A model generated the notes under the pieces. That model saw nothing but the letters and a program-made list of their open reading frames with translations. It made no database searches and was not told the origin of the DNA. From positions 62,001-126,000 of the forward strand of contig NDFF03000030.1 of assembly GCA_002150815.3 (NCBI GenBank): a stretch of DNA of 64,000 bases, in the 5' to 3' direction. This document shows, one piece after another, positions 23,455 through 35,734 of this stretch. The stretch comes from Grammothele lineata. Its lineage: Eukaryota; Basidiomycota; Agaricomycetes; Polyporales; Polyporaceae. The position numbers and the translations under genes are program-made. Every line of letters starts with the position of its first letter. The first letter of the stretch is position 1.

Positions 23455-24268
23455 TTAATAACGTCCCGTGCTGTTCCTTGATGAAGGCACTATAGTTCTA
23501 ACAGTACTATCGGACCAGTGAGAATTAGAGGAGCTGTACATTTCACTGCAATAGGGTGGCGTAGGGAATTGTATCGGCGTTGAGTCACTTGGGCAGGCCG
23601 GGATCATTCGTCACTCACGCATTCAACAAGTAGTCCCCGTAACGTATCGGCCTTGCTTTGTCATCCTCGTCAGTACTACGAGAAGAGTCTTCTATTTCGC
23701 GATGTCGCTTTCTAGAGTCTCTAGCAAGTGAGCGTCGTAGATTCTCCCTTTCTTCGCGACGAGGAAGCTTGGAAACAGGTCCTCTGGACTGACAACCAGC
23801 AGATGGGAGCGTATTTGGATACGAAGGCGAAGCCGCAGGGAAAACCGCTCGTGATTTGCATTGAGACTCAGATAACAAGGAGCTCATAATAGACCTGTCC
23901 TTTGGTCGTGGAATGCAGCCTCCATATGCAAAGGTTGCAGACGTGGTGACACGGTTGGAACTGTGAGGAGTCGAAAATGAAGTTGGCGGCGAATGTTGAG
24001 TTCGCGCAGAGCAGGATGACGTAGGTTGATAGCACGCAGGCGGTACCAGAGAACGTATGGGATTTTCAACCCGAGATCTCGTGGGACGCTTGGAATCACC
24101 ACCCGGAGAAGTAGTGGAGCCAGAACCCAAGAGACGAGAGCTGGAGCGCGGCGTTCTTGATGCGTAGTTAGAGCGGGTAGTATCTTGTCGAGCGAAGTGC
24201 GTTCTGGATGACGACGGAGCTAGAGCGTAATAGCTACTCCGTTGAGCTTGAAGTTGATGCGAATTCAT
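23455..24268 (-). CDS. Hypothetical Ser/Arg-rich protein (doubtful)
   Basis: An open frame of 217 codons starts at 24268 and reaches a GTGAGT donor at 23618. A CAG acceptor at 23546 would add 31 codons ending at 23455, for a predicted 247 aa. The product is rich in Ser, Arg and Pro with a charged C-terminal stretch (REERENLRRSLARDSRKRHR), predicted disordered. No domain is recognised. Lack of a homologue I can name and weak codon bias make this uncertain; it may be spurious. Confidence 0.3.
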
Positions 24269-27200
24269 GTCAAACCGGGTGGCTGGGAACTTCCTGCAGA
24301 CGGAGAGTGTGTCGCGCTATGAGAGACGAGTGCCTGTTCGAACGTCGCATTCCCGCGGCTTTTATCGACGAAAGGATTCATAGATTTGAGCCTGGCGCGC
24401 ATGGCCATTCCTATGCACTGCGCTGCACGAACGGCATGTAGCATACTGAGTGTCTTGATCCACGAGGCGGAGGCAAAGGGGTGAGCGACCTAATCGACAA
24501 GAACAACATGGCTCGCGTCAGTAGATGCGGAGGTGTCGCCTAATAGGGTATGTCGAGATGCTCGTACGCAGTGGCGGGAAGTCGAGGAAGCGGATCGGCA
24601 GGAGCTCTGGGGGACTATTCGGTGGGTTATATGGGTGAATGGCGGTGACGAAGAGCGGGGTGACAACAGGCGGAGCTTGAAGAGCGGCTTCTGCAGAGGA
24701 GACTCGTCAGCCTCGGAGTACATGCACGCACCTACAGAACCACACTACCGAACGCCCGGTACAAAGAACAGCAGACTCGAATAAGCTCAATGGACTGACA
24801 GCGTCGCTCGTATGACTCGCATGCTTTCACATGCGCTACTTTCTCATTTGGTGATACAGTCCCCAGTCGGATTACACCGTGATTCACTGAGCACTCGAAT
24901 GCTTACAGGGTAAAACAAGAGATGCTCCTCAAACAAGTGGAGAAACCGAGGGGATGAGATGTCCCATATAGGCACGTCTCTACGTCATGCAGAGAGACCC
25001 TTAGACGCGAGCCAATTCCAACTATGACTGCGGGCGACGAAGCGCGGGGTCGGCCATTATGCTCCGTGGACCGGACGACACAAGAAACAGTGTACTCGGG
25101 TAAGAGAAGATCGGAAAGCCGATTCTTAGCCATCCCCTTTGACAAGCGTTGAGTATACTTTCCAATTCAGGCTCCCCGACAACACAAGTACAGCCCGCCT
25201 CGAGGCATCCGTAGGGCGTCTTTCGCCCTTGTCCGCACTGGCCCGACATAGCCCCCAGGATATCTCCAACTTGCCATTTCTGTCGTCCCTCCCCCTCCTG
25301 AGCCGTACACGCCGCACGCACGCGTCACCCGCGTGCCGGACGGTGTTCCTAGGGCGCTACTGCCGCTGGGATGGATGTGGCGACAGACCTCGATCGTAAC
25401 CCCCGACGCTTCCATCCCCACGAGCCTCTCCAGACGCCCCTCCCTGACAGCCTCCGATCCGCTCTTCCCCAACACATGCAGCTTCGGAGGATCAGAACGT
25501 TCTCACCAAAACCCATCCTCCACACGTAAGTGACGTAGAACCCTGAGGGTCCTCCAGCGGCTTAGCACTCAGCTTCCAGGCGAGGTCGGCTGTAAACACC
25601 CTGCTTCGCGTCACAAGCATTCAGCTTCAGGAACCGCAGATCGAGCGCATCACTCACCTTCCAGGCCCTCGCCAACGCGTACACGCGCATCCACAACGCG
25701 CTCATGTCGGAGAAGCGCGTTCATTTCGCGGTATTGCGGGGCACGCGCGCGGCGATCGACGTGATGGTCCAGGTTCAAGTTGCGGAAGTAGGCGCCCATC
25801 TGCAGGCCGCGATGCATGCCCGCACAGCCTTCTCGCGCACGACATGACTGGACCCAGATACTCATACTTAGGGTCTCGTGTGAACCCAGGGACACAACCG
25901 TCAGGGACCTACTCAGCTCCGCGGAGCGTGAGAGGGGAGAGCCGCCATGAACGGCGAAGATCAAAGTGGCAGGACGAAGGACGTCTCTCGTCCAAGTGTT
26001 ATTCCAAACAGCGGCGAGAATGCTACAAGTACAAATGAGGAACGGATACAGAGCGCGAGCACTTCGAGGCAGCGATGTCTTCTTCACTATCTACGGACGT
26101 CCGTGTAGGCTTTCTCCCGACGACACTCCTGCAACTCTTGTGCGTGCGTCGAGCCACCGGGCCGGATGCGAAGACACTGTGCTACTGGATGTCCTGGCTC
26201 TGCGCGATTGTGAAGGGAAGACATCGAGGGCGTAGAGGCGAGATCGATCTAGAGCAACAGCGTCGACGCTCCAGACACCGGTGGCGAGCGACGGACAGCG
26301 GAGAACGAAACATTGGGAAGGGGGGATGGGGGATGGGGGTGCGATAAACCAATTGCGAGCGCGGATTTTCATAGCACGATTGCAGAGCATGTGGAGGATA
26401 TGTGAGGATGACGGCGAGAGGGCGATGTGACAGGTGGGAGGAAAGTGTGGCAGATGACGGACAGCTCAATGAGCTTCTCCACGGAACCGGCTTGGACATT
26501 GTGTAGGTGAGGTAGGATGATGCAGGCAAAGACATTGGCGGCCGCCATCGAGACGGCTAGCGAGGGAGGCTTGAGATCCACGGAGGGCACAGGGGCGGCG
26601 AATAAGTACAGAAGAAGAGGATAGAAAGGAGAAGACGGCGAGCAGGGGGCAGGGATGAACGGCGGACGGCGACGACGAGATGGGGAAGGCTGGTTGGGGA
26701 AGGTAGGGTCGTCCGAACACGCTAGTATACAAGCGGGAAAAGGAAGTGCATAATGCGGGCACGACGCGAACGCCAAGCGCGCAGACGCGAACCCAAAAGC
26801 CAAACGGAAGAACCGCGGTCAAATATACAACACGAAAAGGGGTAGGTGGATGGACGGATGGATGGAACGGGTGGATAGATGGATGTGGGGATGTGCCCTC
26901 CGGATTCGGCTCGCCTCGCGCTAGCGACCGCCTTCTTCGACGTCTCGCGTCTCCTCCGCTGCGAACGAATCTTGAGCTAGACTGCCTGGGAACCCAAACG
27001 GGGAAGCGGGAGAAGGAGCGGGGATAATTCAGAATGAGAACAGATACGGCGCCAGGCAGCCAGGAACGCGTGTGCGGGGTTCGGAAGTTCGCTGTGATTG
27101 GGAGACCCGAGGCGGGCGTGGACGCCGGGCCCGGTGGCGGGGCGATGGATCTGCACCCTCGGCGCGGATCATCGATCGCGCAGCCGAGAGGGTCCGCGCC

Positions 27201-27449
27201 GCGACACGACGCGTACCGTCACGCTCCCTTGGCTCGCGTTACGGGCGCGTCGCGGCAGCTGTCCGAGGCACGGTGCGCCAGTCCATTCGGGTCTTGGACG
27301 CGCGGTCGCCACGAGGTGGGCGTCGCGCTGTAGCATATAAGCAGCCGTTCAGCGTGCATCCAGTCGCCTTCTTTCTACCACCCAGCCCCCTGATCTCCTG
27401 CCGCCCATCCCCCGTCGAGTCGTCAACGTTGGGTCGGACCCGAACGCGA
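24269..27449. other. 3.2-kb gene-poor region
   Basis: No gene can be assembled. A coding-like island at 25651-25845 is open on both strands, with strong C/G third-position bias on the plus strand (read as LTFQALANAYTRIHNALMSE and onward). It lacks convincing flanking exons and could be a gene relic. 26845-26895 holds a GGATGGAT-type tetranucleotide run. 27030-27440 is GC-rich and probably the 3' flank of the gene ending at 27450. Confidence 0.4.
26845..26895. repeat. Imperfect tetranucleotide (GGAT)n repeat
   Basis: Interrupted run of GGAT/GGAC units, visible as ggtggatggacggatggatg and continuing with variants. A simple-sequence microsatellite with no coding context. Confidence 0.6.
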
Positions 27450-30389
27450 CTAATTCGCCGAAACGCCACCATCGACCGCGACCTCCTGCCTTGTAGGGGC
27501 CTCAGGCGACAACGCCCTCAACGAGGTCCGCTCGACGACCTCTGGACGCAACCGCTTGCCCGACGCCTGCTGGATATCACCGCCATCTTCCAGCTCTTCG
27601 CTCGACCGCTTGCGTTGCCGGGACGGCGACTTCGAATACTCGTACGAGCCTTCCCTGCGGACGCGTTTTGGAGGGGTGCGAGATCGATCGTCCGGGTCAA
27701 CGCTGGTAGCGAGAGAAAGGGTGTCCGATGAGGCGTCAAGCTCGAGGTCTGAGCACGATCGTTTCCGCGATGTCGTCCTGGGCATGACGAGGGGTGCGGG
27801 AGACTCTGGGATGGAGACGGAGGTGTCGTCGCCACGCTCGGACTCGCCGTCCTCGAACTCGCCCTCGGACTCATCGAGGTCGTCCTCCTCCGCCTCGGCT
27901 TCGGGCTGCTCCATGGTGATGGGCATCTCCTCCTGGATGGTGATCTGCAGTGGTGGCGTCTTGGCCCTCTGCTCCTGCTGCTGGGGCTGCGGTTGGGCGG
28001 CCGTAGTCTGGGTGTGAGACTGCGAAGAAGTGTTCATGTTGGCATTCAACATCGCACGTTCACAGATGGTGCACCGGCAGTTGTAGACAGGCGTGCAAGC
28101 ATCGCGCCAGGCCTATAAGTAAAGGGTTAGCAGGTAAGTCCAGGTCGCGAAAGGGTATCACTCACGTATTCGAACGTTTCCCGGCTGCTAACCGGCATGT
28201 GATCCGTTGTGACGGGGATGAAAGGGATGGGCCTTAGGAGCTCGGGAGCCTTCATGATGGGGGAGAGAGGGGCCGGGGCACCGACAAGGGGAGAAGAGAC
28301 AACGGGCTCGTCATCCTTGCCAGACGGCGGGGGTGACGGGGTCGTTTGCAGAGTGGTGGTGGAGAGAACGGGGCTTGTGGTGTGGGAGCCGTCGGAGTGG
28401 GACGAGTTTGAGGACTCATCTTCGTCTTTCGCGCGACGGCGCTCCTCCTCCAGGCGCAGGTTTGCACGCCGCTCCAGCCAATCGATCCCGTTATACCACA
28501 CAGACTCGTCGCGAAGCTCCTGTGCGACATCCTCCACAGTCATCTTGACGGCGCGCATGGCTGGATCGGTACCATCCGCAGCACACTCCATGATGAGCTT
28601 GCGGACGATGTTGCGCATCGGCGGGAGTAGGATCTCGCGCATCTGCTTCTGGTAAGCGCGATAGGCTGACTCGCAGAGGGTGAAAGATGGAGGATGGGGG
28701 CAGAGGGTCTTCGGCCGAGGGTGCTGGAGCTCGTTCACCTCGCCGTCCTGTCCGTCGTCGAGAGCGCCTCCGTAGACAGAACCACGATTCCAGGGACACG
28801 GGTGCTGGGCGGGGACTAATCGTGATCGTCCGCCGTTGTAGCAGTTGAACCACTCGTCGGCGGGGCTGATCCAGTGTCCATCGAGGATGCGGTTCCGGGC
28901 CCAGTCGTTCAGCGCCAGATCCCGAATACCGCCTGCCTCCTCCGTCAAACTCAGCATCTCCGGGTCTTCGTCGTCGCTAATCTCATCATCGCTCCCATAC
29001 TCCTCCCCGGCCTCCGCTCGAGAGGCGAACCGGTTCGCCGCGATGGCTTGCTGCAACATATCGACGAGTTTCGTGTGCGTCCTCAGCCAGTGCTTCTCTT
29101 CAGCGATCTGTAGGACGTCGCGGATGGACCCTTCGCCTAGGTCCACGAACGACTCGACCGATTGTCGAGTCTCCCAGTCGAGCGTCGGCCATCTCGAGCA
29201 GTTCAGCGCCTCACGCCACTCGGGGCGGAGGGCGACACGTCTCCACAACGCTTCGTTACGACAGGTGCGGCAAGTCGTGTCGACGCCGGGCCATGTCTCG
29301 TTGTCTTCGTTCTCGACACAGCATACAGGGACGCCGTGCGTGAACTCCTCTTCGACTTCTCCTCGCGGCGCCTCACGCAGGCAGGCCCCGCAGAACGCCG
29401 TGCTCCGTCGGTGCTCTTTGCATACGCCGATGGCACCGAGGATGGGGACCGTCACTGGTCGCTTGGAGCTACCGGCGCCGAGGCCTTCGGAGTTGTAGGG
29501 GAAATTAACACGGCAAACGACGCACGACGCCTCGAGCATTTGCCGGTAGTGACGGTACATGGGAATGTGGGGGGCGGGGAGGCCAACGTTGGAACCCGCT
29601 GTGGGGAGAGTCGAATGGGGACGGACAAGATGGTTGTATGTCCCCATAGGATCGAGTAAACTGCAGGCCTTGTTCCAGAAGAGATGGCTTTCGACTGTGG
29701 TGGGAGGCGTCAGTATACTATCGACCAACATGTACTGAAATAATAGAAGATGAATCGGACGACAATCCTGATACCAGCAGAGTCGAGACAGGTATTGGTG
29801 ACGAGATGAGCCATATACGAGATGGCTTCTTCGACGTCTGCCCGCAACTAAGATCAAAGCATCCCGGTCACGGGAGCCGGATGAAGAGAAGGCGGCAGCA
29901 TGCGGGGGAAATGACAGCTGCCGCGGAGGCGTGATCGAATTCGCGGTGGCAGTGAATATAGCGAGAACATGACGCGACGCGACGAGACGCGTAAACAAAT
30001 GCGCCTTTGCGCGGGGGAAAGGATTGAAAATGATTGGGTCGCAGATAGACGAGCCAAGGAAAGCATATATGAATCCAGGGACTCACGATGGGGCTTCCAC
30101 GCAGGGAAGAGGGACATAATCCTCTCGATCTCCAGCGCGTCGCGGAAGGTGGTGAAGGCGAAACGTTGAGGCCACATCTCGCGTGCTTCCCATGTGTTAG
30201 GGCAGTATCCGGTCGCCGATACATCGAGGAGGTAGTATGTGGCGATCAACCTGCAGGAGACGGTGAGCAGGGCGGTGGCGTTGGGAATGGGGATGGGGAT
30301 GAGGGGACAATAGGGAAAGCCTACCTGACGATCTCGCCGGGAAGATGTTGCCAGGAGCGGGCGGTCTTGCCCTTGTATGCGCTGGACAT
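27450..30389 (-). CDS. Large conserved-type protein with Cys clusters, function unknown
   Basis: Exons 30389-30325, 30250-30087, 29694-28166 and 28112-27450, phases 2, 1 and 0, total 806 aa. The N-terminus (SWQHLPGEIVRLIATYYLLD) resembles an F-box-like opening. The central part holds spaced cysteines (CVVC, CKEHRRSTAFCGACL, CCVE, CRTCR), then an acidic patch (DDEISDDEDPEML). Residue about 586 on carries YNCRCTICERAM, followed by a disordered Gln/Glu/Ser-rich tail with KKR-type basic clusters. Cysteine spacing suggests structural zinc binding but does not fit RING or PHD cleanly. The intron between exons 2 and 3 is 392 nt, much longer than usual here; I chose acceptor CACAG at 29695 because it alone keeps phase 1, but a small exon could be hidden in it. 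No function is assigned. Confidence 0.7.
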
Positions 30390-31024
30390 GATGGTGGGGA
30401 CGCTGCTACCGACGACGAGGAGGGTGCCGGGGACGACTTGCGTCGAGGACGGCATTGCGCAGGCGTCACAGGAATGAGGGAGGTGACAGATCGCGACTGG
30501 GCCTTGTCACGTCCCCAATTGGCCCCGCATGCGTGCCACTCAACTTTCGCACGCACGGACCACCTCTTACAAGCGCCCATATACTCGGGCGTCTAGATCT
30601 TGCGCTTCCACCTTGCTCAGATTCTCCTCGACGATCCCTGTTCTTCCTGCCTCCGGGACTTCCGCGTCGTCGTTTGAATAAGATTGGGTGCTGTCACCAC
30701 CTCGTTTGTGCAATCTGTCAAATATCCGTCTAATTTTGAATGAATTTCGCCCATCTGAAGAAGGCCACGACTCTATCCCCACCGAGTCCGACTTCTTTCA
30801 ACCAATGCCACAGCCATGCAGGTCGTGAGCCACACCGCTCCTCCATGACGTGAGCGGTTCCCGAGGAAGTTGGCGTTGAGTATCCAATTACGTCATAAAC
30901 CTACCCACGCCTCACTCAATGGGCGCCTCTGCAGAAGGCCGGACGCGCTGGGTACCCAACGAGGCTATCGCGGACTTTGTGATCCCTGCAATCTCAGCAG
31001 TGTTCCGCGACTACGCGCGCGGCC
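30390..31024. other. Divergent intergenic region
   Basis: Shared upstream region of the unknown Cys-containing gene (minus) and the PL14-like gene (plus). No TATA element that I would defend. A missing first exon of the PL14-like gene could lie here. Confidence 0.4.
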
Positions 31025-32195
31025 ATGGCCTCTGTCTCCGACATGGACATCTTTGCCCAGTTTCCTGCCTCGCGCATCGTGACCGGATTCACGACATGCT
31101 CCTTATCTCCCAATCCAGCCATTGCCGTCGTCGAGCTCGCCGACAAGGCTCTCGGCGTCCACAAAGTCACCTCCAACACCACGCACGCTCTCACCGCCCC
31201 GCCTGTACCTGTTCCCGGATCGACCTCGGATGCACTCGCTTGGGAGGCCTCGTTCCCGAAAGGAAGCATTAATCCCGGCAACAAGACCGCGCCTCCTGGC
31301 GGGTTCGGCTTCTACCTCCACGGGCCGCCCTCGTTCGCGAACGCGTTGAAGACGGTCCGGGACGGAAATGAGGTCATATTCAGCTACGACGTTCTGTTCG
31401 AGTCTGGCTTTGAATGGGTCAAGGGCGGGAAGTTACCTGGCATCTGTGAGTACGCTTTCTCGCCGCCGTGCGACGGAGATGCTTAGTCCGCGTGCAGATG
31501 GTGGTGCCGGCGACTCCGCGTACGGATGCACGGGAGGCCGGCAGACGTACCGTTGCAAGTGCTTCAACCTGCGTATGATGTGGCGGTAAGTGCGCCAACT
31601 CGTAAGTTGCTCGTCCCCCGTCGCGTCACCTCACTGATTGTTCAACTTCTCAGTGAAAACGGTGTAGGAGAGCTGTATGCGTACCTCCCACATTCCGATC
31701 GCAACACCGAACACCTTATGCTAGTCCCTCCCCGGTCCATTAAGCATCCAGATTACGGGTTCTCCGTCGGACGCGGAGGGTTCAAGTTCGCTGCGGGGAG
31801 GTGGATGCGTGTGGCTCAGAGAGTGAAAGTCAATGGTCATGGAAAGGAAGACGGTACGTGTATACGCTTAACCGTCCGTTGTCTCTCCCACCAAATAGCT
31901 GCTCTCTCAGGCGAGATTGAAGTCTTTGTCGACGGTCATACTGTGATGCTCGCCACGGGTCTGATCCTGCGTACCGAAGAAGGGCTGGATGGGCGGGTGC
32001 AAGGCTTGCACCTACAAACGTTCTTTGGCGGTGCGTCATTCTCTTTTTTCTTCGTCAACACTGGCTATATGCGCCATTGCGTTGTTGCCTCTAGGCCATG
32101 CTGAGGACTGGGCATCCCCAAAGCACCAACGGGCGTGGTTCGCGAATATATCAGGAGCGATCCTAAAGTCGAAGGCGGCACACGACGAGCTATGA
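31025..32195 (+). CDS. Polysaccharide lyase family 14-like protein
   Basis: Exons 31025-31445, 31498-31585, 31654-31853, 31911-32030, 32095-32195; all splice phases agree, 309 aa. Diagnostic blocks of the fungal PL14-type fold are present in order: YDVLFESGFEWVKGGKLPGI, YGCTGGRQ, CFNLRMMWR-ENGVGELYAYLP, YGFSVGRGGFKF, GEIEVFVDG, LQTFFGG and WASPKHQRAWFANISGAI. PL14 enzymes cleave uronic-acid polysaccharides such as glucuronan or alginate by beta-elimination. Fungal members are normally secreted, but the predicted N-terminus (MASVSDMDIFAQFPASRIV) has no signal peptide. Either the true start is in an upstream exon or this copy is intracellular. The assignment rests on remembered family motifs and should be treated as family-level. 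Confidence 0.78.
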
Positions 32196-34604
32196 GGCAG
32201 GCTGTGAGTGTTAGAGCCGTTTTCTGCCTCAATGGTATCCGTCTGACACGCGTACGCTTTAGGACCCCAACGTACTACTACACCATTCACTGTTGTATTC
32301 ATTTGTGTTAGGATATCGCAATCCTGTCCCTATATCAGCTATTGACGACGACGTCTCCTTGATCAACGATGACGGCGCTGTGACTACCGCACATCCGTCT
32401 ACTGGGTCTACCTCTCTCTCTCCTTGGAGCCAACGCTGTCAAAGTCCACCACGTCTCTTCTCGCCGCCGTCAAATATTCGCCCATTTTAGTACGGGACGC
32501 CCTTTCACGCCGACGCCTTCCCCCTGCTTCCTTTCCCTTGTCGAATGTCAAACACACCATTGTCTCTAGCCAAGCTCTCGTCACGGCTCGTCAAGCCCAC
32601 CCCACGTCACCCTTCCCATAGTACCCACGTCACCCTTCCCATAGTACCCACCACCCGACCACGCCGCCATCCCGCTACCTGCAACGTTCTCCATCACGCC
32701 CTAGGACAGCGTAAAGGATTTGCTATTCGGCCCATCTTTCGACCTTATATGGACCCTTCACTGTGAACGCATACATCCACATTGCTCCTGGCCACCGCTA
32801 TGGCAGCTCTCCGGTTCGAGCAAGGCTCGAGATCGTCCTCCGGCTATCCACGGGCCGGAGCATCCGGTCGTGCAAACGGTGTCGGCGCTTATCGCGATGG
32901 ACTTCAACATCTCGCGCATCTTCATCATCGGGGTTGACGTCGTCCACAGCGGAAATTTAGCAAGTATCATACAAGAAGAGGCTCTGTACCTCTTCCTCTC
33001 ATCGGAGAAATGCTATTGCGATAGGCAATGAGGTGAGGGAGCCCGTTCGATGATTTCGAAACGCTGAGTTGACATGCCGGTTGCGAAGGGTAGCTGACAT
33101 GTACTCACAGTCTACTATATAGCTCCTGATTCTACACAGACGTTGTATAGTGCTGCTTCAAAGTTTTTTAAAATTGTAGACTTCGTAGTCATGGTAATAT
33201 TGTGGCTTGAACGCGCGTTTTCTCACGCCTTGTTCTCCTGTATGACCAGGTGTTCGGGAGCACAAGGCAGAAAGTGAGCAAGGAACGCAGAAAGGCGTTC
33301 TGGGGGTCGACTCGAACAAACATATTCTGACCCATCGTATACCTCCCAACGTCGCGAGGCTGTGGTCATTCTGAGTTCGGTGAGTCCGCACAATTCAGTA
33401 CCGGAACACGCAAGTGGCTGAACAAAGTTCCTCGCCAGAGTTCAATAAACCGGGGGCGCAGCCCCATCTTCTACCTCGAGGCGAAACTAGCAGTGCTCTT
33501 CGAGTAGGGACAGTCTCGATATGTCAACTTTGCAGGCGCAATGGCCATTGCGACCGGACGCCGAAAGCTTCTCCCGCTCTATCTTGTGCTCCTGAGGCCG
33601 TGCAATGACGACGCGCGAAGAATCGGAACACAAAAGTCTCCATGAGGACGTCACTCCTTGTGACGCTCCTTTTTCGCGAACTTTGAAGGAATCGTCTGCG
33701 TTGCGACCAGCGCTCGAGATGAAGTCGTCTACTATGGATTAAACGCCCGTGCCTATTGTCATCTTCCCTTGTATGCAGGTTGTCATGAAGACCTTGATAC
33801 AATCGGTACAACGGCAATGCGAGAATCTTCAGTAGTCTTGCAGATGCATATCATCTACATCAACGACGTGAAGTTCAACCTCACACCTCGTTGTCTTCTC
33901 TGACGTACCTACTGGCATCCTTCCGCTCATCGTGCACCCGTCGCCATGAAGATGTTCGAACGTGATTCCTTCCTAAAGGTTCACCAATATGACGTATACG
34001 TGTCACAAGCAACTCCCCGACAACTCGGTGAGTCGTGTCACCTCCCGGCTCCTCATGCTAACCGCCCGCCATCCTCCATTCCTCCACTGCCTCTCCTCAT
34101 CGAAGCCAGGCTCGTACAACATTCACCATTTCGGGACGCGAAACCAATCGGCTCTCGGACGCGACTGCCCCTTGCCCTTGCGCATCCGTCGGTCGACTTA
34201 GGGGCCTCGCCGGGCGCCTCCAACCTCCCGAACTCCTCCCTGCCCGCGCCCATTTCCAAAAATGGTGTTCCCGCCTACCACTCCCGACGCACGCTGCTAT
34301 AGCCTCATGCTTCTACCACCCGCTCGTGGACTGGCAGTGTGTTTGTAGGCTCAAAAACCTGCTTGCCGAACGCCACCATCGAGATAGTGCGGTACTCCTC
34401 CACCGTCGGGCCCATCGTGCATTCGCGCCGGACCAGCTGTTGCCCAAGATGCTCAGTACGTCCTATGTGCGTGCCCATTGCACGATAACCTGTGCGTCCT
34501 CTTCCGCCTCATAAAACGACATGACGACTTGTCTGAGCTCTCAACTGGCGGGGTGAATACCTCCTCTCATCCCGCCACCCAAAGCTTGCACCCCGCTATA
34601 GCCC
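32196..34604. other. 2.4-kb gene-poor region
   Basis: Contains a perfect 23-bp tandem duplication (32601-32646) and scattered short open frames. A short frame from 33946 (MKMFERDSFLKVHQYDVYVS) ends at a good GTGAGT donor near 34030, and coding-like pieces follow near 34350-34460. I cannot join them into a convincing gene. No transposon termini recognised. Confidence 0.4.
32601..32646. repeat. Perfect 23-bp tandem duplication
   Basis: Two identical adjacent 23-bp units (each starting cccacgtcacccttccca), with the first bases of a third copy following. Lies outside any supported gene. Confidence 0.9.
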
Positions 34605-34994
34605 ATGGCTCCTTCCATGGATCCCTCTCGGGCGCGTTACGCCTACCGCTATCCTGCTGCTCCGGCGATGCCAGTAGTAGTCATGGCCCAACCACCTTCC
34701 CAGCCCCCTGGCCATAGTAACGGACACCGCCGTGCTCAAGCGTCAGGTTACGGAACGTCCTCCTCGGCACGTTGGTACCCACAGTACCCCTCACGTCGGA
34801 ACACGCCACCGGACACCTTCTCTGGGACTACCTCCTCCTCAAAGCAGTTTTCCGTGTACCAACCATCTACTCCTTCGCCTCCGAGGCGGAAGCTCCCTCC
34901 GCCTCCGCCTCCGCCTCTCCCAAAGGATCCGAGGAAGGGCAAGGGGCTTTCTTTGCGATGGCCGCCGTCTTGGTATCTGCCCTCACGATCATGA
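34605..34994 (+). CDS. Hypothetical Pro-rich small protein (doubtful)
   Basis: A single open frame of 129 aa. It is Ser/Pro/Tyr-rich, with a polyproline run (PPPPPPPLP) and a basic C-terminus (KDPRKGKGLSLRWP). No signal peptide, membrane segment or domain is recognised. It may be one exon of a longer gene or spurious; the polyproline comes from a ctccgc repeat that could be non-coding. Confidence 0.25.
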   Translation: MAPSMDPSRARYAYRYPAAPAMPVVVMAQPPSQPPGHSNGHRRAQASGYGTSSSARWYPQYPSRRNTPPDTFSGTTSSSKQFSVYQPSTPSPPRRKLPPPPPPPLPKDPRKGKGLSLRWPPSWYLPSRS

Positions 34995-35734
34995 GTCAAC
35001 ATATCTTCATGAGGTCGTTGATCTCTCTGCGCTCCCTGCACTTCCACTCCAAGGAGACTGGCCTCGCGCATTCGCACGGACAGGGTCGCAGGCTTTCACT
35101 GGAGTCAAGTTCACGCCTTGATACCTGGTGGTGCAAGCGTCTTTATCCTGTGCACCTTGTTCGCGCCGCAGAGTTACCACACTCGAAGACGGCTCGATCC
35201 AGACCGTATCGGGGCTGCGGACGATCACCCAAGTCTTCGCTCGTCTCAGGATTTTGACACGTGACTACTATCTCCCTAGCGAGACCTAGACACTGCCCGT
35301 ATACCTTCTTCCCGCGTTTCCTCGCATGTAATGTAATCATATAGAGACTTACGCAGCGGTTCAATACGTAGTTCACATAATTCCTACTATACCCTCTCAC
35401 ACTTCATATACCCATTACTGATCGCCGAGATACTGTATCCATCAGTCTAGTGTCGTTTCTCTGATTATATACTTCCATTTTCTGCTTAGATGATGGTCAC
35501 GCTCTATGTAGCGTGCTACCTTGGCGCTACTCGATGACAACGCTTCCTGAGAAGAAAGTTGGTAGCCTGCGACTGGACTAGTACTGCTTTGCCGTCGACC
35601 TTTAAATTCTGAGCGCCGATTCAACAGCAGGCGTCAATTGAATCCCTTATGTCAGCATTCTGGTTGCCCTCTGAAGACGCCGCCGGAGACGGATTCTCGT
35701 TGACTATTGCTCGCGCTTTTTCAACTTGATAAAG
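34995..35734. other. Intergenic, AT-richer upstream of F-box/LRR gene
   Basis: No supported gene. 35260-35560 is noticeably AT-richer than coding DNA and includes the presumed promoter of the gene starting at 35735. Confidence 0.4.
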
